Shown here in pieces: positions 10,711-22,200 of a stretch of 64,000 nucleotides of DNA (the stretch's first letter is position 1; every line of letters starts with the position of its first letter). The translations under genes and the position numbers were made by a program. This DNA is from Aralia elata. Lineage: Eukaryota; Streptophyta; Magnoliopsida; Apiales; Araliaceae. The stretch covers positions 34,787,094-34,851,093 of the forward strand of contig CM068383.1 of assembly GCA_034770075.1 (NCBI GenBank), given 5' to 3'. The notes below the pieces were generated by a model. It was not told where the DNA came from. It did no database searches and saw only the letters and a program-made list of their open reading frames with translations.

Positions 10711-11413
10711 TACTTCATTAAGCGAGTCTATTCTCTTATTCAAGATATTCTGGACAGGTTCTTTTATTTCAATCATTGTCGAATTGCAAGTACTCTTAGA
10801 ATGAACTGATATTCGTTCACGTTATTTACCTATGCTTCGACGCATGTTATTAAAGCTTTCAAGTTCTATATTCCATGAACTACATAAGATAGATGTCAAA
10901 GCCAATTGTTTCGGCTAGACGTATGTTTAATCATCATTGTTGTTAAGTAAAGCTATCCAATCAAATTGTTTGGTTTGGATTCCTATGTAAAGCTGAGATG
11001 AACAACCCTCATAGCAGGGGAAACAATATGTATGTCGGGGGACCGACACGCGCGCGAACAGTATGTAAAAGGGGTTATGCATAACACCGGGTACATTAGG
11101 CTGATCACCTATTGTATTAGTATGTTGGGTTATCAGATGAATTTCTGGTGATTCTAGTAAAAGTTCAGTGTCATGATGACCACTCAGTATAGAATATTTC
11201 CCCCATTTGGGAACATTGAAATCATTCGGTCCATAGAGGCCCTACAATTGTGTTAAAGAGATCATTCGTAGAAATTGTTCAAGTTCTTGAGCTATCTTTT
11301 ATTCTCTTGATTCTTGTAAGCTATAAAGTATTCATGTGATGATTCACGATTATTGTTATTATACTTGCTGAGCAAATTTGTTGCTCACCCTTGCTTTCCT
11401 TAAAATATTTCAG

Positions 11414-11475
11414 TTAGTGGAGCTCGTGGTGAAAGCTCAGGGAAGGATAAAGGCAAAGGCAAAGTCACGGATTAA
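11414..11475 (+). CDS. Putative lysine/glycine-rich terminal exon in LTR A1
   Basis: After the acceptor CAG at 11411-11413 come two bases, then codons reading SGARGESSGKDKGKGKVTD and a stop (11473-11475). The equivalent place in LTR B gives KPETSAKGKGKEKMKW, and in fragment F ENKKFEEPSTNKGKDKTL, each in the same phase (two bases after AG). Upstream lies a hairpin TGAGCAA...TTGCTCA and CCTTGC, also shared. It may be the last exon of a small spliced gene carried in the LTR, or a constrained RNA element. The function is unknown. Confidence 0.3.
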
Positions 11476-11737
11476 CTTTGTACCGTTAAGATTATCATTT
11501 TCATTATGTATTAAGACTCATTGATGCTTGTGATGTATTAAGACTTAATTACCCCTATGTATTAGGTATTTTTTGTAGTAGTCTTGGTTTCGAGACTTGG
11601 GACAGGATTATTTATGTTATATCAATATAAATATTCCTCTATTTCCGCTGTAAAATATCGATAGTATGATGCATGTATTATATAGTGACGAACCAAGTCC
11701 GCGGTTCGGGTGACCTGGATTTGGGGGCGTCACAGGT

Positions 11738-11749
11738 TGGTATCAGAGC
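11738..11749 (+). other. Primer binding site (initiator tRNA-Met) after LTR A1
   Basis: TGGTATCAGAGC starts three bases after the LTR end CACA. It is complementary to the 3' end of initiator tRNA-Met, the usual primer for this lineage. Confidence 0.93.
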
Positions 11750-12029
11750 TTTAGGTTTTAAACCTTTAGAGAGAGGTCTTTAGGCTATAACCTTAGGAAG
11801 TGTATAGAAGATAAAAGTAGATAAAACTCATGTAGAGTTTTGGGGAGATCTTAGATAGACGCGTCCTAGAGAGTTGTAAAAGGTATTGTCATTCCTTACA
11901 ACGAAGCTATATTTCATTACGAGTTGCTAATAAAGTATGTCTCTTTGTGGTCTGCTTATAGTACTCATGATAGATATTCTCGTAGTATAATGAGATGATG
12001 ACATTAAGCTTTCTTACGTTTAGCAGAGA

Positions 12030-13250
12030 ATGAGGCCCAGACGCAACATACCACCCCCAGCAACACCTGAGGGATCGGTTAACAATGAAGGAGGTCCGAC
12101 GGACCCCATGCAGTGGTTAGCGGATATATTGGAGAGAATGGAAAGGAGAAATGCGGTACCCATGAATCCCAACCCACCGGCAATACCCATAACAAGTTTC
12201 AAAGATTTCAAAAGCGTAGGACCTCCAGAGTTCAGGGGAACGACTGATCCGATTGAAGCCCAATCTTGGGTGAAGGAAATGGAGAAGGCTTTCATTATCG
12301 CACGTGTGGGGGATGACCAGAAAATGGTATTCGCCACCTATATGATGAAAGGAGAAGCAAATTATTGGTGGGAGGCTAACCAACAGTGAGCAGGTGAAGG
12401 AATGATACCGTGGGACAAGTTCAAGGAATTGTTTTTCGAGAATTATTTCCCAAAGAGCATGGAAAGACAAATGGTACTGAAATTTTTAGAGCTGAAGCAG
12501 GGAGACATGACGGTGGCTCAATACGCCGCCAAATTCAATGAACTTGCACGTTTTGCACCGCTTCAAGTAAGTACTGAAGAGCTGAAGGCGCAAAGGTTTG
12601 AACAAGGGCTGAAACCGTGGATATATAACAAGGTAGCCGTTCTTTAGATTGAAACCTTTAGTGCACTGCTGGAAAAAGCCATTATCACCGAAGGAGGGAT
12701 TGAGGCCCTAAATCAACACAAGAAGAATAAGAAGGGTGGAAGAGACTACCGTGGAGGTGGCAGTAGCGGTGGAAGTAATTCAGGAAAGAGGAAATGGGAC
12801 GGTGGTAACAACAACAGTAATAGCACCAGCACTAATCAAACGGGGAATAATCAGGGAAGATTTAAGAAAAAGATTGAAGCGTGTTCTAAATGTGGGAAGA
12901 ATCACAAGGGAGAGTGCTGGAAGGGGCGCAATATCTGTTACAGTTACGGCCAGGAGGGGCACATGGCACCAAACTACATAAACCCAAATAAGAACCGTGG
13001 ATGTTATTCTTGTGGATCAACGGAGCATTAGATCAAAGACTGTCCGAAGAAAGGGAGTAGTGGTGGAAACGACAACCGAGGAGGAGGCAGCAAACTGACA
13101 ATTGGAGGACCGATTTCGCCGAACCGAACCCCTGCCCGAACCTTTAACATGACCGTCCAGGATGCAGTGATTGCTAAGGACGTGGTGTCAGGTATTATCC
13201 CAATCAATAATATAAATGCTTGTGTATTATTTGATTCGGGTGCTACCCGT
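12030..13250 (+). pseudogene. Tekay-type gag with three zinc knuckles, cut off at the protease
   Basis: The start ATG at 12030 (MRPRRNIPPP) is preceded by an acceptor-like TTTAGCAG. The gag core has the motifs FRGTTDPIEAQSWVKEMEK, GEANYWWEAN, FFENYFPKSM and AQYAAKFNELARFAP. A glycine-rich basic segment follows, then three CCHC-type fingers: the first intact (CSKCGKNHKGEC), the second with two cysteines changed (CYSYGQEGHMAPNY), the third broken by a TAG (CGSTEH stop IKDC). In-frame stops also occur at 12387-12389 and near 12645. It reaches the protease active site (LFDSGAT) and is then fused at about 13250 to the interior of an LTR. The rest of pol is gone. Confidence 0.9.
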
Positions 13251-14344
13251 TATTTATTTTGACATGTTACTCCAAGAGGGAACCAAGCCCCTATTTTTGA
13301 CCAATAAGAATTAAGGAACTAGGGTGTGGTCGGGTGGGGAGGGTTTGGTGCTAGACCAAATGTATTGAGCAACCAAATGCTCCCATTTCATTCTCCCAAA
13401 GTAGCCCTTTCACTCTCCCAAAACCATCATCCATCCTCCTCTCCCATTCCAAGTTGGGTCTGCAATATAGAGTAGAGAATAGAGAGAGAGAGAGAAAGAG
13501 AGAGAGAGAAAATCTGTAGGGAGGAGGAAGAACAAAGAAGAAGGAGAAGAAGAAGTATGGAAGAGGAAGAGAAGGAAAGAAGAGCACGTGTGCACAAGAA
13601 GGAGAAGAAGAAGGGCTTCTATCACCTCTAACGAACCTTAGCTAGCTCCTCTATCTTCCATAACAAATTTACAGAGGTAAATCTTCAACCTCAAATGATT
13701 TCCTTTTGATTTCATTAAGCTTTTCAAAGTTTTCTTGGTTTTCAAGCTTTTATGCTTAGTGGATGATTTGTGATTGATTTTTGTTGTTATTGTGGGTTGT
13801 GGTTGTTTAACAACGTTACCAAGACATCTTGTAAGCCATTAATAACATCAAAGTAGAACAAACATCAAAGAAATCCGTACCTATGCATAAAGGATGAAGA
13901 ACATGAAGAACAATGGACAAAAATGGACTATGGACTGTTATAAACAAATTTAGAGGACTTTATAGCTATGATTCCTTGTTTGTTGTGTTTATTTGTTGTT
14001 GTGATGTTGTACTTCCATGGGTTATGAGCTTAACCCAGTTGGAATGGAGTAAAAAGGGATTAAAACAAAGTTTTGGTGATGATTTTTGTGAAGAACACCA
14101 AGAACACCAAGAACACGAAAATATAGCACGAGTTGATACTTTGGCCTAAGATTTGGCCATATTAATATTAATGGATAGCTCTGAATTTTTGATATGTTGT
14201 AGCCCTATGTCTTAGGAGTCCATAGAGTCCGGAACGGACCAATTGAGCGTGTATTGAGGGAGTTATGGTGGTTGGAAGCAAGATAGGTCTAGAGCACCAA
14301 AAACAGAACATTCCGGAAAGCAAACGGGTCGGAGACTCAGGCCG

Positions 14345-14443
14345 AGTGCCTAAGGCGCTGGCTAGGCACTGGCCACGAGCCCAGCTACTGTGAGAGAGCG
14401 CCTAGAGCGCTGCTCCAAGGCCATTCTGAGCGCCTACGGCGCT
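14345..14443. repeat. GC palindromes of LTR A2
   Basis: Copies start at 14345 (AGTGCCTAAGGCGCT), 14397 (AGCGCCTAGAGCGCT) and 14429 (AGCGCCTACGGCGCT), keeping the 52- and 32-bp spacings of LTR A1. In the middle copy both arms differ from A1 in matching positions (AGTGCC/GCACT against AGCGCC/GCGCT), a paired change. Confidence 0.88.
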
Positions 14444-16080
14444 AGTAATGAAACTGTGCAAAACTGCTCCGACATCCTTTAGTAAAATGGGCATAACTTT
14501 GTCATACGAACTCAGATTGAGGTGATTCAAGATGATTCTGAAAGAGAACGAGTAGACCTACAACTTTCGTTCTTTAAGTTTTTCAATTTGAGGTCTGTAG
14601 AATGGCCTAAATTGGCCATTTATAGGACTGATGTGTATTTGGGGGCAATTGGAGGGTGTCAAGCATGCACGTAAGCACATGTAATGCTCCCGACAATGTA
14701 AAATGTTGTTCTAAGTTCTAAAACGTGAATGTTATGTAGTATAATGATACTCATCATTAACTAATGAGTATTAGATAAATCAAATGGGCATGTTAGGCGT
14801 ACGCAAAAGCGTGTCGCTTGGGCGTTCGAATAACCAAGTTTGGCGCACAGACGTGCAAGCGTCGTAACGCCGTAACTAATGGACATAACCTTGTTTAATA
14901 TGTTGTTTCTAATATGAATGAGACATTATAGAGTAGTATAAACCAATGTTTGGTATCCGTATGTGACTAATTGTTATGTGAAAATGTACTTAATTGTGTA
15001 GGATATTAAGGAGCGTGTATTGTAATATTGTAGCAGACGCACCAGGCAAGTTTCCTAACCCGTACACCTTTTATTATTGTGCGAGTTTATTCTTATGAAT
15101 GCACATTTCTTAACTCAATTCAATTTATATTTGAGCAAGCTTCTAAACCTTATGCACTATTTTTATTTCGTGCAAACAGGTATATATTGTTGCAAGTTTC
15201 CTTACCTTAACTCAATTTATTTATTGAGCCAGTTTCCTCAATCGCACAACTTTTATTTATTGTGCGAGTTATTTATTGATTGAGCAATCATTCTACATTA
15301 TTGCAAGTTCCTTACTCAACTATTTTATTTGAGCAAGTTTCCTATCTTATACAAATGTTGTATATTGTTGCAAGTATTACTTCATTAAGCGAGTCTCTTC
15401 TCTTATTCAAGATATTCTGGACAGGTTCTTTTACTTCAATCATTGTCGAATTGCAAGTACTCTTAGAATGAACTGATATTCATTCACGTTATTTAACTAT
15501 GCTTCGACGCATGTTACTAAAGCTTTCAAGTTATATATTCCATGAACTACATAAGATAGATGTCAAAGCCAATTGTTTCGGCTAGACGTATGTTTAATCA
15601 TCATTGTTGTTAAGTAACGCTATCCAATCAAATTGTTTGGTTTGGATTCCTATGTAAAGCTGAGATGAACAACCCTCATAGTAGGGGAAACAATATGTAT
15701 GTCGGGGGACCGACACGCGCGCGAACAGTATGTAAAAGGGGTTATGCATAATACCGGGTACATTAGGCTGATCACCTATTGTATTAGTATGTTGGGTTAT
15801 CAGATGAATTTCTGGTGATTCTAGTAAAAGTTCAGTGTCATGATGACCACTCAGTATAGAATATTTCCCCCATTTGGGAACATTGAAATCATTCGGTCCA
15901 TAGAGGCCCTACAATTGTGTTAAAGAGATCATTCGTAGAAATTGTTCAAGTTCTTGAGCTATCTTTTATTCTCTTGATTCTTGTAAGCTATAAAGTATTC
16001 ATGTGATGATTCACGATTATTGTTATTATACTTGCTGAGCAAATTTGTTGCTCACCCTTGCTTTCCTTAAAATATTTCAG

Positions 16081-16142
16081 TTAGTGGAGCTCGTGGTGAA
16101 AGCTCAGGGAAGGATAAAGGCAAAGGCAAAGTCACGGATTAA
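16081..16142 (+). CDS. Putative lysine/glycine-rich terminal exon in LTR A2
   Basis: This is identical in reading to the copy in LTR A1: acceptor TTTCAG ending at 16080, two bases, then SGARGESSGKDKGKGKVTD and TAA at 16140-16142. As A1 and A2 are close copies it adds little independent support. Confidence 0.28.
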
Positions 16143-16266
16143 CTTTGTACCGTTAAGATTATCATTTTGATTATGTATTAAGACTCATTGATGCTTGTGA
16201 TGTATTAAGACTTAATTACCCCTATGTATTAGTTATGTTTTGTGACCCGGATTTGGGGGCGTCACA

Positions 16267-19200
16267 ATATTGATCCATTGCATCAAGTAAATGCAAGAGT
16301 TAAGATAATTGCTCAATAAGAAAGAGTTTAGATACTTGCACAGTACAGAAAGAGTCCAGATATTTGCATAACATACGGATCCAATTCATAATGTAAATGA
16401 AAAGGATAGAATAATTGCTCAATAATAGAGTGAGTTAAAAGCTTATATAAACTAAATCCATTTCATAAAGTAAATGAAAAGGATAGGATACTTGCATAAA
16501 CGAATAACAAAGATCATTATAGATATGAATAATTAACAATAATTATTCACGAGCATGCTTTGAAATTGATAACTCATATTGAGTTAGGAATTTAATATGA
16601 TTTCTTTCGTAAGACCTACCAGTCATAAGATTGATCTTTCAATCAGCAAATCATATTATACCTTATAATATCACTTCTTTATAAGTAAATTATCTAACAT
16701 TCAACCACATAATCAAATATTAAACAACACATAACACCATACGCATTCATAATTCTAAAACTAGCACACATCGAGTCTTTAACATTGTTCAATATAGTAT
16801 GCTGAGTGATTTCTCACAAACAACCAACAAACTAGTTTCCGTCTCGTCTATACTGTTTTCACAGTGAGTTACATCGGTTGCTAGTTCGTATATACCTCTG
16901 CTCCCTAAAGTTATTGTTTAGCCCATATACTATACATCGACTATTAAAGAGTACGACTGTACCACTACTTTATCATATATCTTATTAATTAACACTAAGT
17001 GTTTCATTATATAAGTCTTTGTTTATGATCCTATAGGTTAAGTACCCAATCCAACAAACTGGATTCCAAATCCAGTAAATTGGATTCCAACCTGGATTAC
17101 AATCCAATAACCTGGATTCAAATTATTTAATTCAGCCAACTATTTTTGCAATCCAGCAACCTAGATTCAAACTATCTTATAATACAGTAAACTAGATTCG
17201 AACTAACTTATAATCCAGCAACGTAGATGCACACTATTCAATTCAGCAAGCTGGATCACGCTATTCAGCAAGCTGGATTAAAATAGTTTTTCTCCTTTAT
17301 AAAATAATTCATTTAATCATTCTAAAATGCCATAAACATTATATTTCCTTACAAATGACCAAAATCCTTATCAAAAATCTGTATAAACCATATTTAGGGT
17401 TCTCAAGCCATAAAAACTCATTTTCTAAATTTTTAACTTCACATAATTAATTACATTCATTTATCCATAACTTGCATAATATATTGATCCATTGCATAAA
17501 GTAAATGCAAGGGTTAAGATAATTGCTCAATAAGAAAGAGTTCAGATACTTGCACAGTGAAGAAAGAGTTCAGATATTTGCATAACATACGGATCCAATT
17601 CATAATGTAAATGAAAAGGATAGAATAGTTACTCAATAATAGATTGAGTTAAAAGTTTGCATAAACTAAATCTATTTCATAAAGTAAATGAAAAGGATAG
17701 GATACTTGCATAAACGAATAACAAAGATCATTATGGATATGAATAATTAACAATAATTATTCACGAGCATGCTTTGAAATTGATAACTCATGTTGAGATA
17801 GGAACTATCAATAAATGTAAGGAGTTTAGGGTTAGGAACTTGCAACATATAAAGATTCATAGCAATAATCAAGAATTTGCACAACATATACCTGTTTGCA
17901 CGAAATAAAAGTTGTGCATAAGGTTTAGATACTTGCCTTGGTCGTTGACTACTGCTACGCAATTTAATATGACTTCTTTCGTAAGACCTACCAGTCACAA
18001 GATTGATCTGTCAATCAGCAAATAATATTATACCTTATAATATCACTTCTTTATAAGTAAATTATCTAACATTCAACCACATAATCAAATATTAGACAAC
18101 ACATAACACCATACGCATTCATAATTCTAAAACTAGCACACATCGAGTCTTTAACAGTGTTCAATATAGTATGCTGAGTGATTTCTCACAAACAACCAAC
18201 AAACTAGTTTCCGTCTCGTCTATACTATTTTCACAGTGAGTTACATCGGTTGCTAGTTCGTATATACCTCCGCTCCCTAAAGTTATTGTTTAGCCCAGAT
18301 ACTATACATCGACTATTAAAGAGTACGATTGTACCACTACTTTATCATATATCTTATGAATTAACACTAAGTGTTTCATTATATAAGTCTTTGTTTATGA
18401 TCCTATAGGTTAAGTACCCAATCCAACAAACTGGATTCCAAATCCAGTAAATTGGATTCCAACCTGGATTACTATCCAATAACCTGGATTCAAATTATTT
18501 AATTCAGCCAACTATTTTTGCAATCCAGCAACCTGGATTCAAACTATCTTATAATACAGTAAACTAGATTCGAACTAACTTATAATCCAGCAACGTAGAT
18601 GCACACTATTCAATTCAGCAAGCTGGATCACGCTATTCAGCAAGCTGGATTAAAACAGTTTTTCTCCTTTCTAAAATAATTCATTTAATCATTCTAAAAT
18701 GCCATAAACATTATATTTCCTTATAAATGACCAAAATCCTTATCAAAAATCTGTATAAACCATATTTAGGGTTCTCAAGCCATAAAAACTCATTTTCTAA
18801 ATTTTTAACTTCACATAATTAATTACATTCATTTATCCATAACTTGCATAATATATTGATCCATTGCATAAAGTAAATGCAAGGGTTAAGATAATTGCTC
18901 AATAAGAAAGAGTTCAGATACTTGCACAGTGAAGAAAGAGTTCAGATATTTGCATAACATACGGATCCAATTCATAAGGTAAATGAAAAAGATAGAATAG
19001 TTACTCAATAATAGATTGAGTTAAAAGCTTGCATAAACTAAATCTATTTCATAAAGTAAATGAAAAGGATAGGATACTTGCATAAACGAATAACAAAGAT
19101 CATTATGGATATGAATAATTAACAATAATTATTCACGAGCATGCTTTGAAATTGATAACTCATGTTGAGATAGGAACTATCAATAAATGTAAGGAGTTTA

Positions 19201-22200
19201 GGGTTAGGAACTTGCAACATATAAAGATTCATAGCAATAATCAAGAATTTGCACAACATATACCTGTTTGCACGAAATAAAAGTTGTGCATAAGGTTTAG
19301 ATACTTGCCTTGGTCGTTGACTACTGCTACGCAATTTAATATGACTTCTTTCGTAAGACCTACCAGTCACAAGATTGATCTGTCAATCAGCAAATAATAT
19401 TATACCTTATAATATCACTTCTTTATAAGTAAATTATCTAACATTCAACCACATAATCAAATATTAGACAACACATAACACCATACGCATTCATAATTCT
19501 AAAACTAGCACACATCGAGTCTTTAACAGTGTTCAATATAGTATGCTGAGTGATTTCTCACAAACAACCAACAAACTAGTTTCCGTCTCGTCTATACTAT
19601 TTTCACAGTGAGTTACATCGGTTTCTAGTTCGTATATACCTCCGCTCCCTAAAGTTATTGTTTAGCCCAGATACTATACATCGACTATTAAAGAGTACGA
19701 TTGTACCACTACTTTATCATATATCTTATGAATTAACACTAAGTGTTTCATTATATAAGTCTTTGTTTATGATCCTATAGGTTAAGTACCCAATCCAACA
19801 AACTGGATTCCAAATCCAGTAAATTGGATTCCAACCTGGATTACAATCCAATAACCTGGATTCAAATTATTTAATTCAGCCAACTATTTTTGCAATCCAG
19901 CAACCTGGATTCAAACTATCTTATAATACAGTAAACTAGATTCGAACTAACTTATAATCCAGCAACGTAGATGCACACTATTCAATTCAGCAAGCTGGAT
20001 CACGCTATTCAGCAAGCTGGATTAAAACAGTTTTTCTCCTTTCTAAAATAATTCATTTAATCATTCTAAAATGCCATAAACATTATATTTCCTTACAAAT
20101 GACCAAAATCTTTATCAAAAATCTGTATAAACCATATTTAGGGTTCTCAAGCCATAAAAACTCATTTTCTAAATTTTTAACTTCACATAATTAATTACAT
20201 TCATTTATCCATAACTTGCATAATATATTGATCCATTGCATAAAGTAAATGCAAGGGTTAAGATAATTGCTCAATAAGAAAGAGTTCAGATACTTGCACA
20301 GTGAAGAAAGAGTTCAGATATTTGCATAACATACGGATCCAATTCATAATGTAAATGAAAAGGATAGAATAGTTGGTCAATAATAGATTGAGTTAAAAGC
20401 TTGCATAAACTAAATCTATTTCATAAAGTAAATGAAAAGGATAGGATACTTGCATAAACGAATAACAAAGATCATTATGGATATGAATAATTAACAATAA
20501 TTATTCACGAGCATGCTTTGAAATTGATAACTCATGTTGAGATAGGAACTATCAATAAATGTAAGGAGTTTAGGGTTAGGAACTTGCAACATATAAAGAT
20601 TCATAGCAATAATCAAGAATTTGCACAACATATACCTGTTTGCACGAAATAAAAGTTGTGCATAAGGTTTAGATACTTGCCTTGGTCGTTGACTACTGCT
20701 ACGCAATTTAATATGACTTATTTCGTAAGACCTACCAGTCACAAGATTGATCTTTCAATCAGCAAATAATATTATACCTTATAATATCACTTCTTTATAA
20801 GTAAATTATCTAACATTCAACCACATAATCAAATATTAGACAACACATAACACCATACGCATTCATAATTCTAAAACTAGCACACATCGAGTCTTTAACA
20901 TTGTTCAATATAGTATGCTGAGTGGTTTCCCACAAACAACTAACAAACTAGTTTCTGTCTAGTCTACACTATTTTCACAGTGAGTTACATCGGTTGTTAG
21001 TTCGTATATACCTCCGCTCCCTAAAGTTATTGTTTAGCCCAGATACTATACATCGACTATTAAAGAGTACGACTGTACCACTACTTTATCATATATCTTA
21101 TGAATTAACACTAAGTGTTTCATTATATAAGTCTTTGTTTATGATCCTATAGGTTAAGTACCCAATCCAACAAACTGGATTCCAAATCCAGTAAATTGGA
21201 TTCAAACCTGGATTACAATCCAATAACCTGGATTCAAATTATTCAATTCAGCCAACTATTTTTGCAATCCAGCAACTTAGATTCAAACTATCTTATAATA
21301 CAGTAAATTAGATTCGAACTAACTTATAATCCAGCAACATAGATGCACACTATTCAATTCAGCAAGCTGGATCACGTTATTCAGCAAGCTGGATTAAAAC
21401 AATTTTTCTCCTTTATTAAATAATTCATTTAATCATTCTAAAATGCCATAAACATTATATTTCCTTACAAATGACCAAAATCCTTATCAAAAATTTGTAT
21501 AAACCATATTTAGGGTTCTCAAGCCATAAAAACTCATTTTCTAAATTTTTAACTTCATATAATTAATTACATTCATTTATCCATAACTTGCATAATATAT
21601 TGATCCATTGCATAAAGTAAATGCAAGGGTTAAGATAATTGCTCAATAAGAAAGAGTTCAGATACTTGCACAGTGAAGAAAGAGTTCAGATATTTGCATA
21701 ACATACGGATCCAATTCATAATGTAAATGAAAAGGATAGAATAGTTGCTCAATAATAGATTGAGTTAAAAGCTTGCATAAACTAAATCTATTTCATAAAG
21801 TAAATGAAAAGGATAGGATACTTGCATAAACGAATAACAAAGATCATTATGGATATGAATAATTAACAATAATTATTCACGAGCATGCTTTGAAATTGAT
21901 AACTCATGTTGAGATAGGAACTATCAATAAATGTAAGGAGTTTAGGGTTAGGAACTTGCAACATATAAAGATTCATAGCAATAATCAAGAATTTGCACAA
22001 CATATACCTGTTTGCACGAAATAAAAGTTGTGCATAAGGTTTAGATACTTGCCTTGGTCATTGACTACTGCTACGCAATTTAATATGACTTCTTTCTTAA
22101 GACCTACCAGTCACAAGATTGATCTTTCAATCAGCAAATAATATTATACCTTATAATATCACTTCTTTATAAGTAAATTATCTAACATTCAACCACATAA

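Larger units (their letters stand above)
9019..11413 (+). other. Putative intron inside LTR A1
   Basis: The boundaries are the donor AGAG|GTAAATC and the acceptor ATATTTCAG|TT, 2395 nt apart. Matching pairs exist in LTR A2 (13677-16080) and LTR B (36871-39190). No transcript evidence is available, so this rests on consensus sites kept in diverged LTRs. Confidence 0.4.
8070..11734 (+). repeat. Full-length Tekay-type LTR A1 (3665 bp)
   Basis: The LTR begins TGTAACGATCG directly after a PPT and ends GGGGGCGTCACA directly before a PBS (11738), so it is flanked by pol on the left and gag on the right. Inside, in order, are: a GA-rich leader (8800-9018) ending in a splice-donor-like site, three GC palindromes (9678-9776), a hairpin array (about 10376-10710), and a conserved hairpin plus acceptor plus lysine-rich frame (about 11365-11475). 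Such long LTRs are typical of this lineage. The position between a pol end and a gag start means it is shared by two tandem element bodies. Confidence 0.92.
13251..16266 (+). repeat. LTR A2, 5'-truncated second copy of the element A LTR
   Basis: This copy matches A1 from position 8586 on, so 516 bp of its start are missing. The join to the protease shares tatttattttgacatg with A1. Near 16235 about 160 bp present in A1 before the LTR end are also deleted. It keeps the leader and donor (13676/13677), GC palindromes, hairpin array and lysine-rich frame. It ends in GGGGGCGTCACA at 16266 and satellite DNA starts at once. Differences from A1 amount to a few percent by eye. Confidence 0.9.

Noticed and set aside
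17747..17998. 83-codon frame repeated in most satellite monomers (MTGRSYERSHIK...)
   Set aside because: The monomers are nearly identical, so any chance frame recurs. It has no recognisable domain, and one monomer (21597) keeps no such full frame.
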